Below, piece after piece: positions 39,709 through 50,826 of a stretch of DNA of 64,000 nucleotides. A program made the translations under genes and the position numbers. How positions within the stretch are numbered: position 1 is the stretch's first letter; each line of letters begins with the position of its first letter. Where the stretch lies: NCBI RefSeq assembly GCF_004361885.1, contig NZ_SNWH01000004.1, positions 124,001 through 188,000 of the forward strand. Reading direction: 5' to 3'. Source of the DNA: Halomonas ventosae (GTDB lineage: Bacteria > Pseudomonadota > Gammaproteobacteria > Pseudomonadales > Halomonadaceae). Below the pieces are notes generated by a model. That model was not told the DNA's origin. It was given only the letters and a program-made list of their open reading frames with translations, and ran no database searches.

Positions 39709-40014
39709 TGTGCTTCCTGTGTCGTGTCTGCGCGGATGGCGATGGCAAGTGGCGTCTACTATCGCGCGCGGGGAGCGCAAATTCAATTGCCACGAAAGCC
39801 TGTCGAGCCGCGCTTGCCTGGCTCTGCGGCATCAGGGCATGGCAAGTGGCTTGATGGACGTTCAAGAAACAGGAACACTTGACCCCCTCATGATTGATGA
39901 TCCTGATCCTTCAGCGGCTCCAAGACCCAGGTTGACACCATGCTAGCCATATCAGTTCCTTCACCATTCGCCATCGGGTCACCCCTCGCGTCGCTTTGTT
40001 CGGGGAGGGCCTGA
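39709..40014. other. Divergent DAHP synthase / algU spacer
   Basis: 306 bp with no gene. It holds a plausible promoter for the DAHP synthase (listed separately). On the plus side TTGACA at 39932 has no -10 at proper spacing. No clear AlgU-type GAACTT-N16-TCTGA is visible, so the algU promoter is not resolved. Confidence 0.5.
39758..39786 (-). promoter_or_regulatory. Putative promoter for DAHP synthase gene
   Basis: On the minus strand, TTGAAT (39786-39781), 17-bp spacer, GATAGT (39763-39758). The transcript would begin near 39751 with a ~43-nt leader. Confidence 0.4.
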
Positions 40015-40620
40015 ATGGGCAATCGGGAAACCGATCAGCAGCTCGTCGAGCGCGCCCAGCAGGGCGATACGCGAGCCTTCGATCTGCTGGTAAAGAAGTA
40101 TCAGCACAAGATCATTGGCCTGATCGGCCGCTATGTGCATGACCACGCCGAGGTGCAGGATGTCGCCCAGGAGGCCTTCATCAAGGCCTATCGTGCGCTG
40201 GGAAAGTTTCGAGCCGACAGTGCCTTCTACACCTGGATGTATCGCATTGCCATCAACACCGCGAAGAACCATCTGGTCTCCAAGGGCCGCCGCCCCCCGG
40301 GCAGCGACCTGGATATCGTCGATGCCGAGATCGTCGACCACAGTGGACGACTGGCCGATACCGAGACCCCCGAGGCGGCCATGGCCCGCGACCAGTTGGA
40401 GGCAGCGATCTTCGAGGCCATCGATAACCTGCCCGACGATCTGCGCACCGCGATCACCCTGCGTGAGCTCGATGGCCTCTCCTACGAGGACATCGCTGCC
40501 ATCATGCAGTGCCCGGTGGGTACCGTTCGCTCGCGGATATTTCGGGCCCGGGAGGCGGTGGATCAGCACATCCGCCCGCTGGTGACCACTTCGCGCAACC
40601 AGGAGTCAACGACGGAATGA
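40015..40620 (+). CDS. rpoE: RNA polymerase sigma factor RpoE/AlgU
   Basis: A 201-residue ECF sigma factor of the RpoE/AlgU type for envelope stress. Region 2 has FDLLVKKYQHKIIGL, VQDVAQEAFIKAYRAL and TWMYRIAINTAKNHL. Region 4 has LRTAITLRELDGLSYEDIA and GTVRSRIFRAREA. Preceded by GGGAGGG. Followed by its anti-sigma gene mucA and by mucB and mucD, the standard regulatory cluster. Confidence 0.96.
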   Translation: MGNRETDQQLVERAQQGDTRAFDLLVKKYQHKIIGLIGRYVHDHAEVQDVAQEAFIKAYRALGKFRADSAFYTWMYRIAINTAKNHLVSKGRRPPGSDLDIVDAEIVDHSGRLADTETPEAAMARDQLEAAIFEAIDNLPDDLRTAITLRELDGLSYEDIAAIMQCPVGTVRSRIFRAREAVDQHIRPLVTTSRNQESTTE

Positions 40621-40661
40621 GACACGTCGTGGCCAATCTTCATGCTTTTTGTCGATTTGCT

Positions 40662-40688
40662 GAACTGTCGGGCCGCCACGACGTCATA
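40662..40688 (+). promoter_or_regulatory. AlgU/SigmaE-like promoter candidate ahead of mucA
   Basis: GAACTG (40662-40667), 16 bp, TCATA (40684-40688) resembles the sigmaE consensus GAACTT-N16-TCTGA. It lies in the 199-bp rpoE-mucA gap, which also contains short inverted repeats (CCGATC-CGC-GATCGG and CCGACAT...ATGTCGG). Confidence 0.35.
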
Positions 40689-40819
40689 TGCGGTGAGCCG
40701 ATCCGCGATCGGCGGATAACAACATGCCGACATGGCCAAGGCGACAGTGCCGATGTCGGATCAATAGGCTGTCGAATGACCCGATTCGGGTCGCCTTGTC
40801 GAGTATGAGGGTGTGAAGA

Positions 40820-41533
40820 ATGAGTCACAACGCACGGGAATCGCTTTCTGCCCTGATGGATAACGAAGGGGATGAGCTTGAGCTGCGTCGAGTGCTTAAG
40901 TCCCTGGATGATGCTCCGGATGTGGCCGAGATCTGGCGCCGCTATCACTTGATGCGTAGTGTGCTGCGACGGGAACCTGGCATCGATGTCGCCAGCGACC
41001 TTTCGGCAGGCATCATGGCACGCCTGCAGGACGAGCCATTGCCGCGTCGTGGAGAAGGCGCTCTAGCGTCCGGTCGGCCGGTGTCCCTGGCACGCGGTGC
41101 CGGCATTGCGGCGGCGGTGACCCTCATGGTCATCAGCGGTGTGCAGTTCTATAATGGCAGTCTCGATTCGCAGCAGGCACCTTCCTCGGTGGCCTTGCAG
41201 GGCCCGTCGGCGGATGCGCGGCAGGCCGCCAGTCCTTCCGCATTCGGCGGCTCGGGGCTGGCAGCCTCGGGATTCGAGGGACGCTCCACCCTGCCGGAAC
41301 TGCCATTCTTGCAGACGCCCCCGGGTAACGCCCGCGGGGCCATGACGGTAGGGGCGGATTTCCGGTCACCGCCGTTCCTCTCCCCGCGCCAGTCGGCTCG
41401 GGACGACCTGCAGCAGGCACAGTTGCTGCAATCCTACCTGGACCGCCATGCACAGGGTGCGGCTTATCGCAGCGGTGATACCTGGTTGCCGTTGCTGCGT
41501 GCATCCGGCAGCGAGTCCCTGGGGCAACGCTGA
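40820..41533 (+). CDS. mucA: Anti-sigma factor RseA/MucA
   Basis: A 237-residue single-pass membrane protein that holds AlgU at the membrane until regulated proteolysis. The cytoplasmic anti-sigma domain (ESLSALMDNEGDELELRRVL, residues ~5-75) includes the WRRYHLMRSVLR helix. A membrane helix (AAAVTLMVISGVQF, ~96-110) precedes a periplasmic part of ~125 residues. Its stop overlaps the mucB ATG. The name mucA/rseA follows synteny. Confidence 0.92.
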   Translation: MSHNARESLSALMDNEGDELELRRVLKSLDDAPDVAEIWRRYHLMRSVLRREPGIDVASDLSAGIMARLQDEPLPRRGEGALASGRPVSLARGAGIAAAVTLMVISGVQFYNGSLDSQQAPSSVALQGPSADARQAASPSAFGGSGLAASGFEGRSTLPELPFLQTPPGNARGAMTVGADFRSPPFLSPRQSARDDLQQAQLLQSYLDRHAQGAAYRSGDTWLPLLRASGSESLGQR

Positions 41534-42549
41534 TGGGCCTGGGTCGACCGGCCCGCGCCTTCGTCGGGATGCTGGTCGCGGCCGTGTTGCCGCTCTCGGT
41601 GGCGGCTGTGGCTCAGTCGCAATCCGCTGCGGCTGAGCGGTTCGACTGCCAGGGCCTCGCAGAGCAAGGGCCACCGGAGAGCGCCCTGGGTTGGTTGGAG
41701 CGCAGCCTGTGGGCCAACCACTGTTATGAGTTCCGGGCGCGGGCGGTCCGCATCGGTGTCGACGGAGTACGGTCCGTGGCACTTTCCCACGACGTCATGG
41801 AGGGGGTCGAACGCGAGGTCGCTAAATTCCTGGATGGTTCCCCGGTAGTCTTCGAACGTCGCGGGCGTATCGGCCGCCTCAGTTGGGCCGAGGGTGATGC
41901 CCCGGTCCCCGCCTCACCGGCGGGCATCGCCGAACACCTTGATGGTCTCTATCGCCTGCAGTTGAGTGGTGAGGCGCGCCTGGCCAATCGCACAACCATC
42001 CGTCTCGATATCGAATCCCTGGATGGCTTGCGCTACGGCCATCGCTTCTGGCTTGATACCGCCACGGGGCTGCCGCTCAAGCAGGTTCTGCTGGACGAGC
42101 GGGGGCGTGTGGTGGAAACCTTCCAGATCACCGAACTGCACCAACCCCAGCTCTACCAGGGCGAGATCGGTCTCGACCGACGCCGTCCCCGACCGCATGA
42201 CCCCTGGCGACCCGCCTGGCTGCCTACCGGCTTCATCCCTCTACCGGTGGAGACTCACAGCGCTCGCCAGGGGGATGACATCACCCACCGCGTCTACAGT
42301 GACGGCCTGGCGACTCTCAGCCTGTTCGTGGAGCCCGTGGAGGGCGCCGATCAGCTGATCCCGGGCCTGCATCGTCTCGGCGCCTCCCATGCGGCGGTTC
42401 GTCACAGGGAGCTCGGCGGCCAGTTACGCCAGGTGATGGCGATGGGCGAGCTACCGCCCGGCGTTCTGCTGCGCGTGGCCGATACGGTGGAGTGGCAGGA
42501 TGGCAGAAAAAGCAGCGACGGCGCCGGCAGTGAAGGCGAGGTGCCGTGA
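41533..42549 (+). CDS. mucB: Sigma-E regulatory protein MucB/RseB
   Basis: A 338-residue periplasmic protein with a signal peptide (about 1-29). It binds the periplasmic part of MucA and senses lipid or LPS cues. Conserved blocks are ALGWLERSLWANHCYEFRA, ERRGRIGRLSW, DIESLDGLRYGHRFWLD and LPTGFIPLP. The C-terminal MucB/RseB domain ends with VEWQDG. It overlaps mucA by one base (TGATG). Confidence 0.93.
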   Translation: MGLGRPARAFVGMLVAAVLPLSVAAVAQSQSAAAERFDCQGLAEQGPPESALGWLERSLWANHCYEFRARAVRIGVDGVRSVALSHDVMEGVEREVAKFLDGSPVVFERRGRIGRLSWAEGDAPVPASPAGIAEHLDGLYRLQLSGEARLANRTTIRLDIESLDGLRYGHRFWLDTATGLPLKQVLLDERGRVVETFQITELHQPQLYQGEIGLDRRRPRPHDPWRPAWLPTGFIPLPVETHSARQGDDITHRVYSDGLATLSLFVEPVEGADQLIPGLHRLGASHAAVRHRELGGQLRQVMAMGELPPGVLLRVADTVEWQDGRKSSDGAGSEGEVP

Positions 42550-42625
42550 ACCTTTTGTCACCCAGGCGGTATCTAGGGGGCGCCCTAGCTTACCTTCCCA
42601 TTTTTTGTCGATGCAGGAGCCTTTC

Positions 42626-44047
42626 ATGAAGCGCATGACCCGACACTTTTCCCTCTGGATGCTGGTCGTCACGGCCTTGCTCAGCTGGCAGAGCGCCATG
42701 GCTCGTGAGCTGCCAGACTTCACTGAGCTGGTTGAGCAGGCTGCGCCCGGTGTGGTGAACATCTCCACCTCGCGGATAGTGGAGCGCCAAGCGTCGCCCT
42801 TTCATAACTTTGGGGGTCAGGAGATTCCCGAGATCTTTCGTCACTTCTTCGGTGACCGGATTCCGATGCCACCTGGCAATGGCCCGGGGCGTAGTGAGGA
42901 GCGTCAATCGCTGGGCTCGGGCTTCGTCATCGACGAGGATGGCTACATCATGACCAACGCCCACGTGGTGGACGGTGCGGACGAGATCTTGGTGCGCCTC
43001 AACGACCGGCGCGAGCTTCAGGCCGAGCTGATCGGGTCCGATGCCAAGACAGATATCGCTCTGCTCAAGGTGGACGCCAACAACCTGTCGACGCTCACCT
43101 TGGGCGACTCCGATAAGCTGCGTGTCGGCGAATGGGTCGCCGCGATCGGCTCGCCCTTCGGCTTCGATCACTCCGTGACGGCCGGCATCGTCAGTGCCAT
43201 CGATCGTACCCTGCCGCGCGACGCCTACGTGCCTTTCATCCAGACCGATGTGGCCATCAACCCCGGCAACTCCGGCGGTCCGCTGTTCAATCTGGACGGC
43301 GAAGTGGTCGGCATCAACTCCCAGATCTTCACCCGCAGCGGTGGCTTCATGGGGCTTTCCTTTGCAATCCCGATCAACGTGGCCATGGACGTGGCCGATC
43401 AGCTGCGCAGTGACGGCCAGGTGCGTCGTGGCTGGCTGGGGGTGATGATCCAGCCGGTATCGCGTGATCTGGCCGAATCCTTCGGCATGGACACTGCCGA
43501 GGGGGCGCTGATCGCCGACCTCGATCCCCAGGGGCCGGCCGCTCGCGCCGGGCTTCAGGCCGGGGACATCATTCTGGCGGTGAACGGTGAGGCGGTGGAG
43601 AGCTCCAGCACGCTGCCGCGTCTGATCGGTCGAGTCAGCCCGGGCAGCGAGGTGACCTTGACGCTGCTGCGCAATGGCGAGCGTCGCGAGCTGACCGTCA
43701 CCGTGGGTGACTGGCCCGACACGGCGGATGCTTCGGCGAACGCCCAGAACGCAGAACCCACGCCGGCACGGTTGGGCATCGCAGTGAGCCCCTTGTCGGA
43801 CGCCGAGCAGCGCAAGCTCGGTATCGAGGGTGGTGTTCGGGTACGCGAGATCGATCCCCGCGGTACGGCGGCAGAGGCCGGCATCCGGGCCGGGGATATC
43901 CTGGTCAGCATCGACCATCGTGCGGTAGAGGGCCCGGAGCATCTGGCCGAGCTGGTCGCCGAGCTGCCTGAGGACCGGGCGATTCCGGTGCGTCTCTACC
44001 GCGACGGCCACTCACTGTTCGTGGCGCTGCGCCTTTCCAGCGACTGA
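42626..44047 (+). CDS. mucD: Periplasmic serine protease DegP/MucD
   Basis: A 473-residue HtrA protease-chaperone. A signal peptide (~1-27) is cleaved near SAMA-RELPDF. The catalytic triad is His 113 (TNAHVV), Asp 143 (KTDIALL) and Ser 216 (GNSGGPLF). Two PDZ domains follow: RRGWLGVMIQPV and LGIAVSPLS. ATG 42626 is chosen for its signal peptide and the GCAGGAG site. The location after mucB makes it MucD. Confidence 0.95.
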   Translation: MKRMTRHFSLWMLVVTALLSWQSAMARELPDFTELVEQAAPGVVNISTSRIVERQASPFHNFGGQEIPEIFRHFFGDRIPMPPGNGPGRSEERQSLGSGFVIDEDGYIMTNAHVVDGADEILVRLNDRRELQAELIGSDAKTDIALLKVDANNLSTLTLGDSDKLRVGEWVAAIGSPFGFDHSVTAGIVSAIDRTLPRDAYVPFIQTDVAINPGNSGGPLFNLDGEVVGINSQIFTRSGGFMGLSFAIPINVAMDVADQLRSDGQVRRGWLGVMIQPVSRDLAESFGMDTAEGALIADLDPQGPAARAGLQAGDIILAVNGEAVESSSTLPRLIGRVSPGSEVTLTLLRNGERRELTVTVGDWPDTADASANAQNAEPTPARLGIAVSPLSDAEQRKLGIEGGVRVREIDPRGTAAEAGIRAGDILVSIDHRAVEGPEHLAELVAELPEDRAIPVRLYRDGHSLFVALRLSSD

Positions 44048-44087
44048 TTGCCTCGCAGCGCCAGGCGACTGTTAGTGCGCGTAGTGC

Positions 44088-44117
44088 GCGACCCAACGGC
44101 ACCTGCCGTCGGGTCGC
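44088..44117 (+). terminator. Inverted repeat after mucD, possible terminator
   Basis: GCGACCC-A-ACGGC / GCCGT-C-GGGTCGC: a 12-bp stem with one internal mismatch and an ACCT loop; no T-run follows. A perfect 9-bp tandem duplication TAGTGCGCG (44073-44090) overlaps its left edge. Confidence 0.5.
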
Positions 44118-44718
44118 TATATCTGGCAGTCGCATCCCGCTAGCATGGCGCCCATATCGACCATTGACCATCGACGACAGCCAGCCATAACCCGCCAAAA
44201 ATACCCTCCCGCACCATCTCTTCCTTCAGTTTTTCCCGCCCTGACAATTCAACTTATACCGCTTGAAACTTGGCTTCTTGCTGCATGAAGGATGGCGCGT
44301 CAGCTGTAACTGTTTGCTCCAGCCGAGCGGTGTTGACGGAGAGGCCGGCCTTTATGATGAGGGAATCGCCCGCCAGGTCGCTGGAAATATCCACCGCTTG
44401 CTGGCCGGTTATGCGCTCGTGAGTTGCGTGACCGAAGGCGTTGACAGAGTCTCTTTTAGAGCGTTTATTCTCCTTCTAGGATGTTACAGTTCATTCAAGG
44501 GTCCATGAAGCCAAGGGGATTGCACATGGAAGCAGCACGTTGCAACGGCGTCGAGTGGGCACACCTGCTACGGCGGCATGGAGCCTCATTGCTCGTGTCC
44601 GAGCCACGCCTGCTGGCGCCGCGCGGTCGATTGCCGAGGCGCGTGCGGTATCGGGTCATCGCCGCAAAGCCTTAAAAAATACCCACCTAAACAATACAAT
44701 ATATGTTAGGGAACGGTC
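44118..44718 (+). other. Long mucD-porin spacer
   Basis: About 600 bp with no convincing gene. TTGACA (44441-44446), 17 bp, TTTATT (44464-44469) is a possible distal promoter for the porin. A 49-codon frame from ATG 44526 has an AGGGG site but no recognisable protein features. The composition is more AT-rich than flanking genes, so a long leader or decayed sequence is possible. Confidence 0.4.
44672..44700 (+). promoter_or_regulatory. Proximal promoter candidate for porin gene
   Basis: TTAAAA (44672-44677), 17 bp, TACAAT (44695-44700), 18 bp ahead of the ATG. If used, the leader would be only ~12 nt, so the distal TTGACA element may be more relevant. Confidence 0.35.
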
Positions 44719-46110
44719 ATGAATGGGATCACCTTCAAGACACTGGCCATTGTGCTGGGTGTCTCCAGTACCGCCTTCACGGCACCTTACGTCTTCGCGG
44801 AGACCAGCAGCGAGCAGCAGCAGGTCATTCAGCAGTTGCGACAGCAGCTCAACGAGATACAAGCTCGCCTGCAGCGTCTGGAAAGTCAGCAGGGCAGTCA
44901 GCCGTTAACCAGCGGCAATGCCGGGGTAGTCGAGCAGGGGGAGACGACGTCTGGCAAGAGTACCGCCGGTGAGAAGGGCCGCGGGCCGGCCAGCGATGAG
45001 CAGAGCCTGGCGCAAGAGAACAGAACGATTCTCGAAAAGATGCAGCAGACCCAGATCAGCGGGACGCTTGAATTTGCGCACAACATCAACGATTGGGATG
45101 AGACCGACAAGGAGACCGGTGGTGACATAGAATTTGGCAAGTTGATTCTGGGCGCTGATGGTTCGGTCGACAATCTGATCTACTCGTTCCAGTATCGTTT
45201 CTATGATGGCTACCGCTTCCTGCATCATGGCTGGCTGGGTTACCAGCTCAACGATGCCAATACTCTCAAGCTGGGTCTGGTTCAGGCGCCATTCGGCAAC
45301 ATGGATTACGGCTATCTTGGCTGGTATGGTAACCTGCCCTATCTGGCGGGTTTCAATGACAACCAGAATGTGGGGCTCAAGTGGCACCACGATGCGGGTG
45401 CCTGGAACACTGACCTGGCATTTTTCAAGAATAACCAGCTGGGAAGCACCAATAATAGCTACGGTGCCAACCCGCCTGGCGGCACCGATTACGGTGAGCA
45501 GGGCAATAAGTCCGAAAATCAGCTCGCTGCGCGCATCGCTTACATTTTTGGTTACGACACCGATTACACCACCGAGATCAACTTCTCCGCCAGGGGTGGC
45601 CAGCTTTACAACGAACAGACCCATGACAGCGGCGATAACTGGGCCACGGCACTGGGCCTGAGTGGAAACTATGGCAACTGGAGCACCCTGCTGCAGGCCA
45701 CGGCATATGCATACCATGCACAGAACCCTGACGAATCCGAAACGGGTATCTCCAACAATGCCATCCAGGTCGGGGCGTTTGATTTTAACTACTTGATTCC
45801 AGCCAAGGGGCAGATGTATTCCGCCAGTCTGGCCTACAGCATGGATGTCGATTGGGGCCCGGTTAAGAACCTTTATCTCTACAACGATTACAGCTATATC
45901 AGCCCGGATGGCGACTATTCGCCCATCAACGGCGGATTTGGCGATATGGGTGATCCCCAGCTCAACGACTTGGGTTTCAAGCTGACGGCCGGGCCTTACT
46001 ATGCCTGGTTCGATATCGTGACCAACAAGAACGGTCTGAACTACTTCGGTTCACCGGTGGATAACGATTGGCATACCAGCTATATGACTCACTTCGGGAT
46101 CAACTTTTGA
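44719..46110 (+). CDS. Outer-membrane porin with N-terminal coiled coil
   Basis: A 463-residue protein. A signal peptide (about 1-28, ending VFA-ETSS) is followed by a coiled coil (EQQQVIQQLRQQLNEIQ..., ~30-58), a low-complexity linker to ~105, then a beta-rich region with alternating aromatic strands. It ends in a terminal Phe (THFGINF), the outer-membrane assembly signal. The layout resembles OprO/OprP or ScrY-type porins with a periplasmic coiled-coil extension. The substrate is not evident. Codon use looks less GC-rich than in neighbouring genes. Confidence 0.82.
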   Translation: MNGITFKTLAIVLGVSSTAFTAPYVFAETSSEQQQVIQQLRQQLNEIQARLQRLESQQGSQPLTSGNAGVVEQGETTSGKSTAGEKGRGPASDEQSLAQENRTILEKMQQTQISGTLEFAHNINDWDETDKETGGDIEFGKLILGADGSVDNLIYSFQYRFYDGYRFLHHGWLGYQLNDANTLKLGLVQAPFGNMDYGYLGWYGNLPYLAGFNDNQNVGLKWHHDAGAWNTDLAFFKNNQLGSTNNSYGANPPGGTDYGEQGNKSENQLAARIAYIFGYDTDYTTEINFSARGGQLYNEQTHDSGDNWATALGLSGNYGNWSTLLQATAYAYHAQNPDESETGISNNAIQVGAFDFNYLIPAKGQMYSASLAYSMDVDWGPVKNLYLYNDYSYISPDGDYSPINGGFGDMGDPQLNDLGFKLTAGPYYAWFDIVTNKNGLNYFGSPVDNDWHTSYMTHFGINF

Positions 46111-46493
46111 TCCGCCGAGAAATATCTTTAGCTGGGATTTGGCATGCTGCTGTCGCCAGCTGAAGACAGATCATATTCGTGCTCCATACCCGGTTCGGTT
46201 GCGTGACCGACACATCAGGCGGCAGCTAGGGATAGAGCTTGTGATCGGGGTGCGGCCGTCGGTCATCTGTCCTGGCGCCATGCCGGCAAGCCCATGCTGC
46301 GCATCAGCCGCTGCGCGCTTGCGGTCGACACTGCTTGGGTCAGCGGTTCTCTGACCGGTGGTCAGAATGGGCGTGGCCTTGTCTGACGACAACCCCGTCT
46401 CCTCGCTGTACAATGCCAACACTTTGATTTTCGCGCTCGCTCGGGTACCTGCCCAGCTGGTATATGGGTGCGTACATGAACCGGATTCCATGC
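46111..46493 (+). other. Porin-lepA spacer
   Basis: 383 bp without a supported gene. TACAAT (46409-46414) is a possible -10 for the lepA-lepB-rnc-era-recO-pdxJ-acpS run, but no good -35 is seen. No terminator hairpin was recognised after the porin. Confidence 0.4.
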
Positions 46494-48311
<1,818 letters not shown>

Positions 48312-48325
48312 GAACGGATAAACAC

Positions 48326-49129
48326 ATGGATTTTGCTCTGATGCTGGTGGCGGCGGTGGCCGTCTCCGGCTTGATCTGGCTGCTCGACCTGCTCTGGTGG
48401 CGTCCTGCCCGTCGACAGCGTCTGGCCACGGTCGAGGCCGGTACCACCGAGGGACTCAGTGAGCGGGCCCGCGAGAAGGCGCTGAAGGAGCCGTGGCCGG
48501 TGGACTATGCCCGTTCCTTCTTCCCGGTGCTGCTGGTGGTACTGGTACTGCGCAGCTTCGTGGTCGAACCCTTCCAGATTCCGTCCGGTTCGATGCGCCC
48601 CACCCTGGAGGTCGGCGATTTCATCCTGGTCAACAAGTTCGCCTATGGTCTGCGCCTGCCGGTGGTGCATACCCAGATCCTTGATCTGGGCGAGCCCGAA
48701 CGAGGCGACGTCATGGTATTTCGCTTTCCCGACGAGCCATCGGTGAACTTCATCAAACGGGTAGTGGGCCTGCCAGGCGACCGGATTCGCTATGAGGACA
48801 AGCAACTTTTCATCAACGGCGAGGCGGTGCCCAAGCGGTTGCTCGAAGCGGGCCCTATCAAGGCTCCCACTGAGCTTCTGCTATCCGAACAGCTGGGCGA
48901 CACGAAGCATGCTATCTACAATAATCCTTTGACCCCCGGTCCCCAGATGCCCGAGCTGGTGGTGCCGCAGGGACACTACTTCATGATGGGCGACAACCGT
49001 GACCACTCCAACGACAGCCGCTACTGGGGCTTTGTACCGGAGGCCAACATCGTCGGCCAAGCCTTCGCCGTCTGGATGCACTGGGATGGTGGATTGCCGA
49101 GCTTCACCAGTGTGCGCCTTATTCAATAG
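48326..49129 (+). CDS. lepB: Signal peptidase I
   Basis: A 267-residue inner-membrane protease that removes Sec and Tat signal peptides. Two membrane helices lie near residues 3-24 and 60-80. The catalytic Ser 89 is in PSGSMRPTL and Lys 144 in FIKRVVGLPGD. MMGDNRDHSNDSR is box E. It lies 14 bp after lepA. Confidence 0.96.
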   Translation: MDFALMLVAAVAVSGLIWLLDLLWWRPARRQRLATVEAGTTEGLSERAREKALKEPWPVDYARSFFPVLLVVLVLRSFVVEPFQIPSGSMRPTLEVGDFILVNKFAYGLRLPVVHTQILDLGEPERGDVMVFRFPDEPSVNFIKRVVGLPGDRIRYEDKQLFINGEAVPKRLLEAGPIKAPTELLLSEQLGDTKHAIYNNPLTPGPQMPELVVPQGHYFMMGDNRDHSNDSRYWGFVPEANIVGQAFAVWMHWDGGLPSFTSVRLIQ

Positions 49130-49222
49130 GGCGGTCAGGATCGTTTACAGCAGCCGGCGCAAATCGCCAGTTACTGGCTTGCCTGGCACCGCCACTCCCG
49201 TCACCCACCAGTCAGGAGCGTC

Positions 49223-49930
49223 GTGAGCAACTCTCTCAACGCCTTCAGTCGCCGCATCGGCCATACATTCGCCGACCCCGGTCTGCTCGAACTGGCCATG
49301 ACCCATCGCAGCTACGGCGGCCAGAACAACGAACGCCTCGAGTTCCTTGGCGATTCCATCGTCAACTTCATCATCGCCGAGGCACTTTTCCAGCGCTTTC
49401 CCCAGGCTCGTGAGGGGCAGCTGTCACGGCTGCGCGCGCGCCTGGTCAAGGGGCAGACGCTGGCCGAGCTGGCCCGTGAGATGGCCTTCGGCGAATGTCT
49501 GCGTCTGGGGTCGGGCGAGTTGAAGAGCGGTGGCCACCGGCGTGAATCGATTCTCGCCGATGCCGTCGAGGCCGTGCTTGGGGCCATCTACCTCGATGCC
49601 GGCATGGAAATTGCCCGGGCCCGAGTGCTCTCCTGGTATGCCGAACGGCTGGAGGCTATCAGCCTTAAGGATACCCAGAAGGACCCCAAGACCCGACTGC
49701 AGGAGTTCCTGCAGTCGCGTCAGGTGCCCCTGCCGCGCTACGAGGTGACCTCGGTGGAGGGCGAGGCCCATGCCCAGACCTTCACGGTCGAGTGCCATGT
49801 CGAGGTGCTCGAGGAGCACACCCTCGGCATCGGAGCGAGCCGACGCCATGCCGAGCAGCAGGCCGCCGCCCAGGCACTGGCGCGCCTCGAACCAGCCAAG
49901 CCAGACAACCGCCAAGGGACACGCCCATGA
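49223..49930 (+). CDS. rnc: Ribonuclease III
   Basis: A 235-residue double-stranded RNA endonuclease. The signature [12 protein letters not shown] is at ~32-43, and the catalytic Glu region [13 protein letters not shown] near 114. A dsRNA-binding domain ([12 protein letters not shown] to the C-terminus) follows. The GTG start is supported by AGGAG 5 bases upstream. The stop overlaps the era ATG (ATGA), the conserved rnc-era coupling. Confidence 0.96.
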   Translation: MSNSLNAFSRRIGHTFADPGLLELAMTHRSYGGQNNERLEFLGDSIVNFIIAEALFQRFPQAREGQLSRLRARLVKGQTLAELAREMAFGECLRLGSGELKSGGHRRESILADAVEAVLGAIYLDAGMEIARARVLSWYAERLEAISLKDTQKDPKTRLQEFLQSRQVPLPRYEVTSVEGEAHAQTFTVECHVEVLEEHTLGIGASRRHAEQQAAAQALARLEPAKPDNRQGTRP

Positions 49931-50826
49931 CCTCCACCTGCGGTTTCGTAGCCATTGTCGGCCGTCCCAATGTCGGCAAGTCGACGCTGCTGAACCGGAT
50001 CCTCGGCCAGAAGGTCTCGATCACCTCACGACGACCCCAGACCACCCGCCACCAGGTGATGGGCATCAAGACCGAAGGAGAGGTCCAGTTCATCTACGTC
50101 GATACCCCCGGTATCCATATCCAGACCCGCGATCGCAACAAGGCGATCAACCACTTCATGAACCAGGCCGCCGTCCAGGCGCTGCGGGACGTGGACTGCG
50201 TGGTCTTTATCATCGACCGGACCCGCTGGAGCGACGAGGATCAGGTGGTGCTGCAGCGCCTTGAGCACGTCGCGGCGCCGGTGATCCTGGCCGTCAACAA
50301 GGTCGACCGCCTGCAGGACAAGGCCAGCCTGCTGCCCTGGCTGCAAGGACTCGGCGCGCGCCGTGACTTCGCCGCCATCGTGCCGATCTCCGCCAAGCAG
50401 GGCTCCAACGTGGCCGAGCTCGAGGCCGAGGTCGCCAAGCATCTGCCTGAGAGCGTTCACTTTTTCCCTGCCGATCAGATCACCGACAAGAGCCAGCGCT
50501 TCCTGACCGCTGAGCTGGTGCGCGAGAAGGTGACGCGTCAGCTCGGCGACGAGCTGCCCTACCAGATGACTGTGGAAATCGAGGAGTTCCGCGACGAGGG
50601 ACGCGTCGTGCATATCAGCGCGTTAATCCTCGTCGAACGGGACGGCCAGAAGAAGATCCTGATCGGCGAGAATGGTGAGCGCATCAAGAGCATCGGTCGT
50701 GAGGCACGCCTCGACATGGAGCGTGCCCTGGGCACCAAGGTGATGCTCAACCTCTGGGTCAAGGTCAAGCGTGGCTGGTCTGACGACGAGCGCGCACTGA
50801 AAAGTCTCGGCTACGACCTGGATTAG
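49927..50826 (+). CDS. era: GTPase Era
   Basis: A 299-residue essential GTPase in 16S rRNA maturation and 30S assembly. G1 GRPNVGKST (~11-19), G2 TTRHQ, G3 DTPGIH and G4 NKVD. The KH domain near the C-terminus contains [20 protein letters not shown]. The recO ATG follows its stop with no gap. Confidence 0.97.
   Translation: MTSTCGFVAIVGRPNVGKSTLLNRILGQKVSITSRRPQTTRHQVMGIKTEGEVQFIYVDTPGIHIQTRDRNKAINHFMNQAAVQALRDVDCVVFIIDRTRWSDEDQVVLQRLEHVAAPVILAVNKVDRLQDKASLLPWLQGLGARRDFAAIVPISAKQGSNVAELEAEVAKHLPESVHFFPADQITDKSQRFLTAELVREKVTRQLGDELPYQMTVEIEEFRDEGRVVHISALILVERDGQKKILIGENGERIKSIGREARLDMERALGTKVMLNLWVKVKRGWSDDERALKSLGYDLD

Noticed and set aside
39932-39955. TTGACA ahead of algU as a sigma70 promoter
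   Set aside because: No -10-like hexamer at 16-18 bp spacing.
42548-42576. GAACCT ... TCTAG ahead of mucD as an AlgU promoter
   Set aside because: The spacer is 18 bp and the -35 deviates from consensus; not convincing.
44263-44508. 81-codon frame in the mucD-porin spacer
   Set aside because: No ribosome site and no recognisable protein pattern.
44526-44675. 49-codon frame with an AGGGG site upstream of the porin
   Set aside because: Possible leader peptide, but Arg-rich late half and no homology I can recall; not enough to call a gene.
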